Shown here one piece after another: positions 1-7,601 of a stretch of 29,654 nt of DNA (positions are counted from its first letter, which is position 1; each line of letters begins with the position of its first letter). The notes under the pieces were generated by a model, which was given only the letters and a program-made list of their open reading frames with translations, had not been told where the DNA came from and made no database searches. Origin of the DNA: DASZCR01 sp035942915 (lineage in GTDB: Bacteria; Acidobacteriota; Blastocatellia; Pyrinomonadales; Pyrinomonadaceae). The stretch lies in the NCBI GenBank assembly GCA_035942915.1, contig DASZCR010000095.1, forward strand, positions 1 through 29,654, written 5' to 3'. Position numbers and translations under genes: made by a program.

Positions 1-30
1 CCCGCCGCCCTCAGTTGAGCCTTCAGCCTT

Positions 31-3000
31 CTATTTCTTGGCGGCGACCTCTTCGTCGGTGGCGGCGTACCAGAGTTTGACGTACCAATCGAAGCTGGCG
101 CTGGCGAGCGTGCGGCCGTCGAGCGGCGAGAAGGCGACGGCGTAGACGGCGGCAGTGTGGCCTTTGAGCGTCGCTAGTTCCTGAAACGAAGTGGCGCTCC
201 ATAGCCTGACCGTCTTATCGACGCTACCGGTCGCGATGGTGCGCCCGTCGGGCGAGAAGGCGATGGTGCGGACGGCGTCGCCATGCCCTTTGAGCACTCC
301 CACGAGTTCGCCCGTCTGCGCGTCCCAGACCTTGACGCGATAGTCTTTCTCTTCACCGACGACTCTCTGGCCGCCGGTCGCGATTCTCCGCCCGTCCGGC
401 GAGAAAGCGACGGCCCAGATGTCCTCTTCCTCCGGCATCTTGAAGGTCACGGCGGCCGGGCGCGCGTCCTTCAAGTTCCACAGTCTGAGCGTTCCGTCGA
501 GTCCGCCGCTGGCGAGTGTGCGACCGTCGGGCGCATAGACGAGCGAGGTGACCGCGCCCGTGTGGCCGGAGAGCGTGAGCGGCTCGCGTTCAGGCGCAGA
601 GAGATTCCAGACCTTGATGAGTTTGTCGTCTCCGGCGGCGGCGAGGCGCTCGCCGTCGGGCGAGAAGGCGACTGCATAGACGGCGCGCGTGAGGTCGCTA
701 CGCAGCACGAGCGGCGCACGCTCAGGCGCGTCCATGTCCCAGAGTTTGACGGCGGCGTCGCTCCCGGCCGTGACGAGCCGTCGTCCGTCGGGCGAGACGG
801 CGAGCGAGCGCACAGCCTGTTCGTGAGCTTTGAAGGTGGCGAGTTCGCGACGCGAAGCGGCGTCCCAGATTTTCACTTCGCCGTTGTTGTTGCCCGTCGC
901 CAGACGCCGCCCGTCGGGCGTGTAGGCGAGCGTGCCGACCGATGCGCCGATGCCCCTCAAGGTCGTCAGACCGGGCTGCAAGGCGATGTCCCACAGCTTC
1001 ACCTTCTTGTCGTAGCCGCCGGAGACGAGCACGCGCCCGTCGCGCGAGAAGGCGAGCGATGAGACTATCTCTCTGTGTCTGCCGAGCGTGATGGGTTTGG
1101 CGGCGGGCAGCGTCGTATCCCAGAGCCGGACGGTATTGTCTTCGCTGCCGCTGCCGAGCATCTTGCCGTCGGGCGAGAAGGCGACGGCCGTCACCGCCCC
1201 GTCGTGGCCTTCGAGCATGACTGAAGTGCGTGCCGGCGAGCGCATGTTCCAGAGGCCGATGCGTCCGTCTTCGCTGCCGGTGGCGAGCAGCGCGCCGTCG
1301 GGCGAGAAGGAGAGCGCGACGACGGGCTGCTTGTGTCCGTCGAGCGTTACGGCGCGCGGCTCAGGCGCAAGCATCTCCCAGAGTTTCACGTCATTGCCCG
1401 CGCTTGCCAGCAGACGCCCGTCGGGTGAGAAAGCGACTGCGTGGACGGTGTCCTGATTCGCCTTGAGCATGATGGGCGCGGCCGCCTGCGCGTCGAGGTT
1501 CCAGACCAGAATGTTCTGGTCTGCGCCGCCTGCCGCGAGCCGTCGCCCATCGGGCGCGAAGGCGATGGCGTAGAGCGACGCCTTCGCTCCGCGCAGAATA
1601 CTCGCCTCCTTCTGCGGCGCGTTCCTGTCCCACAGTCTGACGGTATTGTCGCCGGCCGCGACGGCCAGCCAGCGTCCGTCGGGCGAGTAGGCGATGGAGG
1701 TGACGGACTTGACGGGATGCGCGCCCCAGTTGAGCGACGCCGTCTCTCGTCGGGAGACGGCATCCCAGATGACCACCTTGCCATCGACGCTGGCCGTCAC
1801 GATGCTGCGTCCGTCGGGCGAGTAAGCGACCGAGGTCACGACTTCATCGTGCGCTTCGAGCATCTCGCGTTCTTTGTGATAACGCTGCCAGAGGTAGTAC
1901 CACTCGAAGCCGCGCAACTCCTTCTGTTCGGGCTTCGGCAGGAAGGTGTCCAACAACTCCTGCGCGCGTTCGGTCTGACCCGCATCGAAGGACTGCTGCG
2001 CCAGATTGAGGTCGGCGGCGTAGAGCAGGTGGTTGGCGCGTTCGGCCTCCTGATTGGCGCGTGCGGCCTCTGCGATGGCCTGTCGCTCGGCCTCGTGCGC
2101 GGCCTTCTCCTGCGCCAGCGCAACCTGCTTCTGGCGTTCGGCCTCGGCCTTCGCGCTGACGGCCTTGACTTCGTTCTCGTGCGCGATGCGCGCCTGTTCC
2201 TCAGCCTTCTGTTTCTGCACGAGCGTCTCCTGACGTGCGTGTTCGGCCTCGTGCAGGTTGTGCTCGGCACGCTCCTTCGCCGCCAGTGCTTCTTCGGCGT
2301 GGAAACTCGCTTTAGACCTCTCCTCCTCGGCGATTCTGGTCTGGCGTTCAAGCTGCGCGGTCTTCACCTCCAACTGCTGCGACTTGAAGAGCGCCTCCTG
2401 CTGCTTGCCGCGCGCGTAGGCGGCAAGCCCTAAGGAACAGAGCAGGAGCAGGAGCAGGACGGCCGCGACGACGCGCGTGCGTCGCAACTCGCGGCGACGC
2501 GCCAGTTCTCGCTCGCGCACCTCGCGGTCGCGCGCCGCCTCGCTCTCTTCGAGGAAACTCATGGCGGCGGCAAAGCCCGTGTGGTAGCGGCGCGCCCACG
2601 CCTCGTTCGGATTGGTCTCCGCGCGCCAGTTGAGAGCCAGTTGCAACTCCGGGTCGCGCCAGAGTCCGGCCTCGCCGCGTTCGTAGAGCGCGGCCGTGTC
2701 GGCCAGACGACGGTAGATGCGCGCAGAGCGTGTCTCGTCTTCCACCCAGTCGTGCAGCCTCTGCCAACAACGAATCAGGCTTTCGTGCGAGATATCGACG
2801 ACCGAATGAGCGTGGAGCGGTGTGCCTGCGGGCGGCATCAGGAACGAACGCCCCTCGCGCCGGAAAGGCTCGACGACCGAGACGACCTCCTCGACGCTCG
2901 CTTCCGTCAACGCGCAAATCTCTTGAAGTTCGAGCGGGCGTCGAATCTCACGGTTGTCAGCGCCCTTCTCGGTCAGTCCCTTGAACAGTTTTTCGGCGAT

Positions 3001-3978
3001 GGCGCGATGGCGCTCGTCGGGCAACTCGGCGTAGGCTTCGTCGGCGTGGCGCGAGAGGGCTTCGCTCATCCCGCCGATGGCTTCGTAGTGGCGCAGGTCG
3101 ATAGGCTCGCCGGGGCGGTGGTCTGCGCGCCAACAGTCCCACGCGCGCATCAGTGCGTGTTGCAGGATGGGCAGTTGGTCTTGGTCGTCGCCCACGTCGT
3201 TTAAGAGCCGGTTGACGAGTCGCGGCGCAATCTCGCCGCCGCAGACGGCGACCGGCCCCGTGATGGCCTCGCGTCTCTGCTCGCGCGTCAGGCGCGGGAT
3301 GAGAAACTGGCTTTCGTTGACGGCTTCCGGCAAGTCCCAGAAGAGCGCGCAGTCGCCGAGATAGTCCGAACGCAAGGTAATGACGACAAAGATGGGCGCT
3401 TCCCTCTGGTTGATTGCGCCGAGCAGCAGTTTGACGAAGGCGGCCGCCTCGTTCTGATACTGCTCGCTTTCGTCGATGCGCGCGAACCGGAACAACTCCT
3501 CGAATTGGTCGACGACGATGAGCAGATTTTCGTTCGACGGCATCCGCGTCTGGCGGACGGCTTCGACGAGACCGAGGCTGCCGCGCCGCAGCGTCGCTTC
3601 GGTGATGGTGGTCTGAAGCTGCGCGTTCTCCTCAATCTCGGAGCCGAAGACGGTCGGGTGGTTGAGAGCGCGCGCGAGATTACCGAGCGGGTCGTTGCCC
3701 GGCCGCATCAGGGCGACGCGCCAGTTCGAGCCTGCGCTCGTCATGAAACCGCCGTAGAGCGCGGGCAGGAGTCCGGCGCGCACGAGCGAAGACTTGCCGC
3801 TGCCCGATGTGCCGACGACGGCGACGAAGTGGCGCGCACCGAGTTTGCTCAGCATCCGCTCGCTCTGCCCGTCGCGCCCGAAGTAGAGATTGCTTTCGTG
3901 AAACTCGAAGGGGCGCAGTCCGGGGAACGGGTTCAAGGGCACTTCGACTTCCGCACTGTAGACCTGTTCGGTAATCAT
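31..3978 (-). CDS. Membrane-anchored STAND NTPase with 14 WD40 repeats
   Basis: A 1315-residue protein. The N-terminus opens with NPFPGLRPFE, typical of nSTAND1-type ATPases. It is followed by a P-loop GTSGSGKS (residues 56-63), a Walker B LLIVVDQFEE (152-161), a TLRSDYL motif (201-207) and the VDISHESLIRCW segment (394-405) common in this family. A single hydrophobic helix lies at about 503-521, with basic residues before it. A long Glu/Ala/Lys coiled coil (about 525-655) and 14 WD40 blades (about 709-1310) follow, enough for two seven-bladed propellers. Known for the family: STAND proteins are ATP-driven signalling switches in which repeats sense a ligand. Inferred: the blades are the sensor and the adjacent TIR protein is the effector. 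The start is set by AAAGGAGG just upstream, inside the end of the TIR gene, and ATGA is shared with that gene's stop. The ligand is unknown, and a regulatory rather than immune role is possible. Confidence 0.9.
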   Translation of the reverse strand: MITEQVYSAEVEVPLNPFPGLRPFEFHESNLYFGRDGQSERMLSKLGARHFVAVVGTSGSGKSSLVRAGLLPALYGGFMTSAGSNWRVALMRPGNDPLGNLARALNHPTVFGSEIEENAQLQTTITEATLRRGSLGLVEAVRQTRMPSNENLLIVVDQFEELFRFARIDESEQYQNEAAAFVKLLLGAINQREAPIFVVITLRSDYLGDCALFWDLPEAVNESQFLIPRLTREQRREAITGPVAVCGGEIAPRLVNRLLNDVGDDQDQLPILQHALMRAWDCWRADHRPGEPIDLRHYEAIGGMSEALSRHADEAYAELPDERHRAIAEKLFKGLTEKGADNREIRRPLELQEICALTEASVEEVVSVVEPFRREGRSFLMPPAGTPLHAHSVVDISHESLIRCWQRLHDWVEDETRSARIYRRLADTAALYERGEAGLWRDPELQLALNWRAETNPNEAWARRYHTGFAAAMSFLEESEAARDREVRERELARRRELRRTRVVAAVLLLLLLCSLGLAAYARGKQQEALFKSQQLEVKTAQLERQTRIAEEERSKASFHAEEALAAKERAEHNLHEAEHARQETLVQKQKAEEQARIAHENEVKAVSAKAEAERQKQVALAQEKAAHEAERQAIAEAARANQEAERANHLLYAADLNLAQQSFDAGQTERAQELLDTFLPKPEQKELRGFEWYYLWQRYHKEREMLEAHDEVVTSVAYSPDGRSIVTASVDGKVVIWDAVSRRETASLNWGAHPVKSVTSIAYSPDGRWLAVAAGDNTVRLWDRNAPQKEASILRGAKASLYAIAFAPDGRRLAAGGADQNILVWNLDAQAAAPIMLKANQDTVHAVAFSPDGRLLASAGNDVKLWEMLAPEPRAVTLDGHKQPVVALSFSPDGALLATGSEDGRIGLWNMRSPARTSVMLEGHDGAVTAVAFSPDGKMLGSGSEDNTVRLWDTTLPAAKPITLGRHREIVSSLAFSRDGRVLVSGGYDKKVKLWDIALQPGLTTLRGIGASVGTLAYTPDGRRLATGNNNGEVKIWDAASRRELATFKAHEQAVRSLAVSPDGRRLVTAGSDAAVKLWDMDAPERAPLVLRSDLTRAVYAVAFSPDGERLAAAGDDKLIKVWNLSAPEREPLTLSGHTGAVTSLVYAPDGRTLASGGLDGTLRLWNLKDARPAAVTFKMPEEEDIWAVAFSPDGRRIATGGQRVVGEEKDYRVKVWDAQTGELVGVLKGHGDAVRTIAFSPDGRTIATGSVDKTVRLWSATSFQELATLKGHTAAVYAVAFSPLDGRTLASASFDWYVKLWYAATDEEVAAKK
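43..1854 (-). repeat. 14 tandem WD40-coding units (about 120-150 bases each)
   Basis: The 3' half of the STAND gene is a run of 14 repeat units. Each encodes a variant of AFSPDGR...LATGS.D..VKLWD. At DNA level the plus strand repeatedly shows forms of CCGTCGGGCGAGAAGGCGA. Unit 12 carries a short insertion (GQRVVGEEKDYR region) and unit 4 is shortened. The last unit has an extra residue (SPLDGR). The units have clearly diverged, so this is an old duplication array and not a recent expansion. Confidence 0.85.
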
Positions 3979-5540
3979 TGCTGCCCTCCTTTCGCGTTCT
4001 GAAGATGAGTCAGAAACGTGTGCAGGCTGTCGGGCGAAAACTCTCCGTAGTTCTTAATCAACATCGTGTCCCGGTCTCTGATGCGTTCCTTGGCGTCGGT
4101 GCGCGGCTCGCCCAGATAGATGGCCTTTGCCAGCAGCGGCGCGGAGCGGCCGTAACCGGCCACCTTCTGCAACTCGCGCATCTTCATCCGCAGCCAGATT
4201 TCGTTGGCGCGGCCGTAGTAAATCAAGACCGCATCGCAGTCGATGAGGTTCGCTTTGTGGTCTTCGTAGACCTGTGCCTCGTCGCCTTCGGTAGCGGGCA
4301 GAATCACGTCGAGTCCCTGATTGTAGAGATAGTCTGCGAGCGGAGTGACGGCGTCGAGGTCTTCCTTGTCGCAGATGAGATAGAGGTTGATGCCGAGCGC
4401 CTCGCCCATGCTCTGCTGTGGCTCCGGCGCGGGTTCAGGCTCGCGTTTGAGCGTGTCCTGAATGAGCGTCTTGAGGTCTTCGAGTTTGGTCTGCAAGACC
4501 TCGATGCCGCGCCCGTCGTTCTGTCCGACGAGGAAATTATCGACGAGCGCCTGCTGGCGCGCCTCCTGCGGACGCAAGCCGATAGGCATCCACACGATAC
4601 GCAGAAACTCCGCGCCGCGCTCGGCCGCCAACTCGCTCTGTAGATGGACGACCGACTTCTCCTCGCCTTCGGGCACGATGCCGTAGCGTTCGCCGACGAG
4701 ATGGACGGAGAAGTCGCTGCGCGAGAGGTATTCACCGACGGCCTGTTTGAGCGCGGCGGCGTCGAGCGGCAGTTCTTTGTCGGGCAGAACGATGTGGCCG
4801 TGTTGCTGTAACTCGCGCTTAATCTGGTCGCGCTGTGCGCCGAGGTCGGAGGTGGTTTCGGCGAGATAGACGGTCTTGCCCGAAGCGGACGAGGCGTCGG
4901 CCTCTGTCGTCGCACGTTCCGTCTGAGCCGTGTCGTGTTGTTGCTGCTGCTCCTGTTGCTGCTCGCGCTCCTCGCGCTGCATCCGTTCGATGAGTTGTTT
5001 GATGTCGTAGGCGAGGTCGTCGAGGCGTTCCCAGTAGCGGATGTCTCTTGTCGGGACGACTTCGGGGCTGAACTCTTTGGCGCGGCCGCGTTCGGGGTCG
5101 TACTCGTAGAACTCGTAGCCGAGCACGCCCTGTAGCTGGCGCGGATGTTCGGGCAAAGGCACGAACGTCTTGACGACTTTGAAGACCGGCAGCTTGTTGT
5201 CGCCGCTGGCGGCCGCGCCGCCGTTCGCCCCCGCGTGCTTGCAGAACTCTTCGAGTTCGCGCAGACACCACTCGGACTTGACGTAGCGCGGCGAGAGGAC
5301 GGAGACGAGGATGCCGACATCGGAGATTTTCTCGACGAGCGTGTCGGCGAAGACATCGTTGCCCTGAAGCTTGCGGTCGCGCCAGATGGAGGCCTCTTCG
5401 CCGAGCAGTTGTCCGAGCCGGATTTTCAAACGCTCGTGAAGAATCTCGACCCATCCCTTGAGCCCTTCGGCCAACGGCTGATTATCGATGTGAGCATAGC
5501 TGATGAAGATGTCATCCTTCTGATTATGCTGCGGACACAT
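3975..5540 (-). CDS. TIR-domain protein with three TIR-like modules
   Basis: A 521-residue protein with no signal peptide or membrane segment. Module 1 (about 10-185) is a clear TIR domain: DIFISYAHID at the first strand, WRDRKLQGND in the BB-loop region, and SEWCLRELEEF, where E95 fits the catalytic glutamate of NAD-cleaving TIRs. A Gln/Glu-rich linker (186-220) leads to a second Rossmann-like module (221-365, starting KTVYLAETTSDLG), close to DUF4062/TIR_2-type folds. A Pro/Glu linker (366-376) precedes a third TIR-like module (383-513, starting INLYLICDKEDLD). The last module keeps a W....REL pattern at about 449-457. The start has GGGAG six bases upstream. The stop overlaps the start of the STAND gene, so the two are surely co-transcribed and probably translationally coupled. 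Function is inferred: an NAD-consuming effector or a TIR scaffold driven by the STAND partner. Confidence 0.87.
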   Translation of the reverse strand: MCPQHNQKDDIFISYAHIDNQPLAEGLKGWVEILHERLKIRLGQLLGEEASIWRDRKLQGNDVFADTLVEKISDVGILVSVLSPRYVKSEWCLRELEEFCKHAGANGGAAASGDNKLPVFKVVKTFVPLPEHPRQLQGVLGYEFYEYDPERGRAKEFSPEVVPTRDIRYWERLDDLAYDIKQLIERMQREEREQQQEQQQQHDTAQTERATTEADASSASGKTVYLAETTSDLGAQRDQIKRELQQHGHIVLPDKELPLDAAALKQAVGEYLSRSDFSVHLVGERYGIVPEGEEKSVVHLQSELAAERGAEFLRIVWMPIGLRPQEARQQALVDNFLVGQNDGRGIEVLQTKLEDLKTLIQDTLKREPEPAPEPQQSMGEALGINLYLICDKEDLDAVTPLADYLYNQGLDVILPATEGDEAQVYEDHKANLIDCDAVLIYYGRANEIWLRMKMRELQKVAGYGRSAPLLAKAIYLGEPRTDAKERIRDRDTMLIKNYGEFSPDSLHTFLTHLQNAKGGQQ

Positions 5541-5843
5541 CTGTTACTCCCGGCATGTTTAAATAAGGACGGCCTTGACATCTCGGACGGTTCGGGTTTG
5601 CGGTCATCCCTGTCTTCCACGAGACGTGTGGTATTAGCTGAACGTGAAGAAGCCCCGGCGCGTATTGGCCGTCACCCGCTAAGGATGTCGGCCGGGTCAC
5701 AGCCGTCTGGTAGATGATGTCAGCTTGCCAAATTCCTTCGTCGAAGTAAACACCGCGCGGACGCGCTTGAGGCCACCCGCGCGGCGACTGGCGCGACCCT
5801 CGTCGCTTGACGCGCGCTCCGCCGCTCCGTTAGCTTCCGCAAT
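5541..5843. other. Divergent intergenic region, no gene seen
   Basis: This 303-base gap separates the TIR/STAND operon (minus) from the alanyl-tRNA editing gene (plus), so it must hold both promoters. I see no convincing ORF or structured RNA. On the minus strand an AT-rich TTATTTAAAC lies about 25 bases before the TIR start, but with no good -35 partner. On the plus strand TTGACG (5807-5812) sits 17 bases from a poor -10 (TTAGCT). If real, it would put transcription start almost at the AlaX ATG. Confidence 0.5.
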
Positions 5844-7139
5844 ATGACCGAGAGACTCTACTACGCAGACTCGCACCTGACGGAGTTCGACGCACGCGTC
5901 CTCTCCGTCACTCCTCTCGACGGCGGACGCGCGGGCGTGCGTCTCGACCGCACGGCCTTCTACCCGACCGGCGGCGGCCAGCCGACCGATACCGGCACGC
6001 TCGACGCCTCGCGCGTCGTCGAGTGTGTGGACGAGGAGGAGCGCGGCGTGCTGCACATCGTCGAGGGCGACGCGCCGCCATCGGTCGGCGCACAGGTGCG
6101 CGGGCGCGTCGACTGGACGCGCCGCCTCGACCACATCCAACAGCACACCGGTCAACACATCCTCTCACAAGCCTTCGTCGAACTCTTCGACGCCGAAACG
6201 CGTGGCTTCCGCATGACCGAGCAGGCCGCCGAGATTGACCTCACGCTCAGAGAACCTTCCGACGAGCGCATCGAGCGCGCCGTCTCGCGCGCCAACGAGA
6301 TTATCTGGCAGGACAGACGCGTGAGAATTCATCAGGTGACGGCCGAGCAGGCCGCGCAGATGCCTCTGCGCAAAGACGCGACGCGCGAAGGACTGCTGCG
6401 CGTCATCGAGATTGAAGGCTTCGACATAAGCCCGTGCGGCGGCACGCACGCGACGCGCACGGGCGAGGTCGGCCTCATCGCCGTCCGCTCGTGGGAACGC
6501 GCGAAGGGGATGACGCGCGTCGAGTTCGTCGCCGGGGCACGCGCACTCGCCGACTACCGACGCGCGAACCGCACGGCGCGCGACTCGGCAGCACTCTTCA
6601 GCGTCGCGCGCGACGACGCGCCCGCCTCAGTCGCGCGTCTGTTGGAGGAGCACAAAACGCTCACGCGGCGCGTCCGTGCTCTCGAAGAGTTGGAAGCGAG
6701 AGTCGAAGCCAGCGAACTGCTGGCAGAGGCCGTGACAGAGGTTGACGAACCGCCAGCCGCAGGTGGCAACGAAGCAGTGAGGAGAGGCATTGACGAAGGC
6801 GCACACGTCGGCGCACGCGAGCGCATCGTCGCACGCGTTCTCGAAGGGCGCGACGCCGAGTCTCTCAAGCGCCTCGCACTGGCGCTCGCCGCACACCCGC
6901 GCACGATTGCCCTGCTCGGCTCGCGCGACGGCGAGCAGGCGCGCCTCGTCTTCGCGCGCTCGGCAGACTCCGCCGCCGACATGAACGCATTGATGCGCGC
7001 GGCCTGCGTCGAACTGGACGGGCGCGGCGGCGGGCGCAGCGAACTGGCACAGGGCGGCGGCCGCGCCGTCGATAAACTGGCCGATGTCCTCGACTCGGCC
7101 GCGCGCACCCTCACGCCGGAGCCACGCCAACACATCTAA
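5844..7139 (+). CDS. Alanyl-tRNA editing protein, long AlaX form with DHHA1 domain
   Basis: A 431-residue free-standing homologue of the editing half of alanyl-tRNA synthetase. It hydrolyses mischarged Ser- or Gly-tRNA(Ala). Visible parts are the N-terminal AlaX domain with AFYPTGGGQPTDTG (residues 38-51), the zinc/active-site pair H101 and H105 in HTGQH, and C198 and H202 in CGGTH. A helical linker (about 255-300) leads to a C-terminal DHHA1-like domain ending in GGGRSELAQGGG, the glycine-rich motif of the AlaRS C-domain. There is no aminoacylation domain, so it is not a truncated AlaRS: the start is natural and the length fits long AlaX proteins. No Shine-Dalgarno is visible before the ATG, so a leaderless or weakly initiated message is possible. 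The next gene downstream is a tRNA-Ala, the substrate type this enzyme acts on. Confidence 0.9.
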   Translation: MTERLYYADSHLTEFDARVLSVTPLDGGRAGVRLDRTAFYPTGGGQPTDTGTLDASRVVECVDEEERGVLHIVEGDAPPSVGAQVRGRVDWTRRLDHIQQHTGQHILSQAFVELFDAETRGFRMTEQAAEIDLTLREPSDERIERAVSRANEIIWQDRRVRIHQVTAEQAAQMPLRKDATREGLLRVIEIEGFDISPCGGTHATRTGEVGLIAVRSWERAKGMTRVEFVAGARALADYRRANRTARDSAALFSVARDDAPASVARLLEEHKTLTRRVRALEELEARVEASELLAEAVTEVDEPPAAGGNEAVRRGIDEGAHVGARERIVARVLEGRDAESLKRLALALAAHPRTIALLGSRDGEQARLVFARSADSAADMNALMRAACVELDGRGGGRSELAQGGGRAVDKLADVLDSAARTLTPEPRQHI

Positions 7140-7182
7140 CAGACGCGACCGCGCGCCTGCGCCGCCATCGCCTCCGACGCCC

Positions 7183-7212
7183 TTGACACCCCGCCGCCCC
7201 TCCTCCTATCAT
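7183..7212 (+). promoter_or_regulatory. Sigma70-type promoter of tRNA-Ala
   Basis: A perfect TTGACA (7183-7188) is followed by an 18-base spacer and TATCAT (7207-7212, five of six to consensus). The predicted start is about 7219, some nine bases before the mature tRNA. This is the strongest promoter match in the window. Confidence 0.75.
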
Positions 7213-7227
7213 CACACCTGACCGAGT

Positions 7228-7304
<77 letters not shown>

Positions 7305-7324
7305 ACAGAATCCAGAGAGAAAGA

Positions 7325-7346
7325 GCCGCAGCGATGCGGCTTTTTT
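7325..7346 (+). terminator. Rho-independent terminator after tRNA-Ala
   Basis: Stem GCCGCA / TGCGGC with a GCGA tetraloop, followed directly by six T. An A-rich run before the stem pairs partly with the T-run. Confidence 0.9.
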
Positions 7347-7384
7347 CATGTGTCTCCTTATCGTGCGGGCGGTGAACTTTGGGG

Positions 7385-7413
7385 TTGATTTCCGTAGCCG
7401 CTGTGCATATAGT
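7385..7413 (+). promoter_or_regulatory. Likely promoter of the FG-GAP gene
   Basis: TTGATT (7385-7390), a 17-base spacer, then TATAGT (7408-7413). This would give a leader of about 180 bases before the chosen start. The leader includes the inverted repeat at 7561-7578. No other good promoter is seen between the tRNA terminator and the gene. Confidence 0.5.
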
Positions 7414-7560
7414 TTTCTCGCGTATTACCCCCGACAAAATCGCCTTAAAATTTGTGCTATGACAGGCGTGCGGCTTGGCGTGTGGTGGTGTCGGCGCACG
7501 CTGGCTCGCCCGCACTTTTCTCTCCGGTCTCCCCGCCGGGTAAATTTTTGACGTATTTCA

Positions 7561-7578
7561 AGTGACGCAGCGGTCACT
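7561..7578. promoter_or_regulatory. Inverted repeat in the leader of the FG-GAP gene
   Basis: AGTGAC-GCAGCG-GTCACT is a perfect 6+6 palindrome with a 6-base centre, ending 10 bases before the ribosome-binding site. It could be an operator or a small leader hairpin. It resembles a CRP-type site, but GTGA and TCAC are eight bases apart, not six. Confidence 0.4.
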
Positions 7579-7601
7579 GTTGGCACATGGAGGGGACGAA
7601 C

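Noticed and set aside
283..1062. Plus-strand open frame across the WD40 region
   Set aside because: It mirrors the repeat structure of the real WD40 gene on the other strand.
4304..5356. 350-residue minus-strand frame overlapping the TIR gene
   Set aside because: Ser/Arg-rich out-of-frame shadow of the TIR coding sequence on the same strand.
5844..7139. Truncated alanyl-tRNA synthetase (pseudogene)
   Set aside because: The editing and DHHA1 domains are intact with all metal ligands, the start is natural, and free-standing AlaX proteins of this length are a known family.
7561..7578. CRP/FNR binding site
   Set aside because: The half sites GTGA and TCAC are eight bases apart, whereas the CRP consensus requires six.
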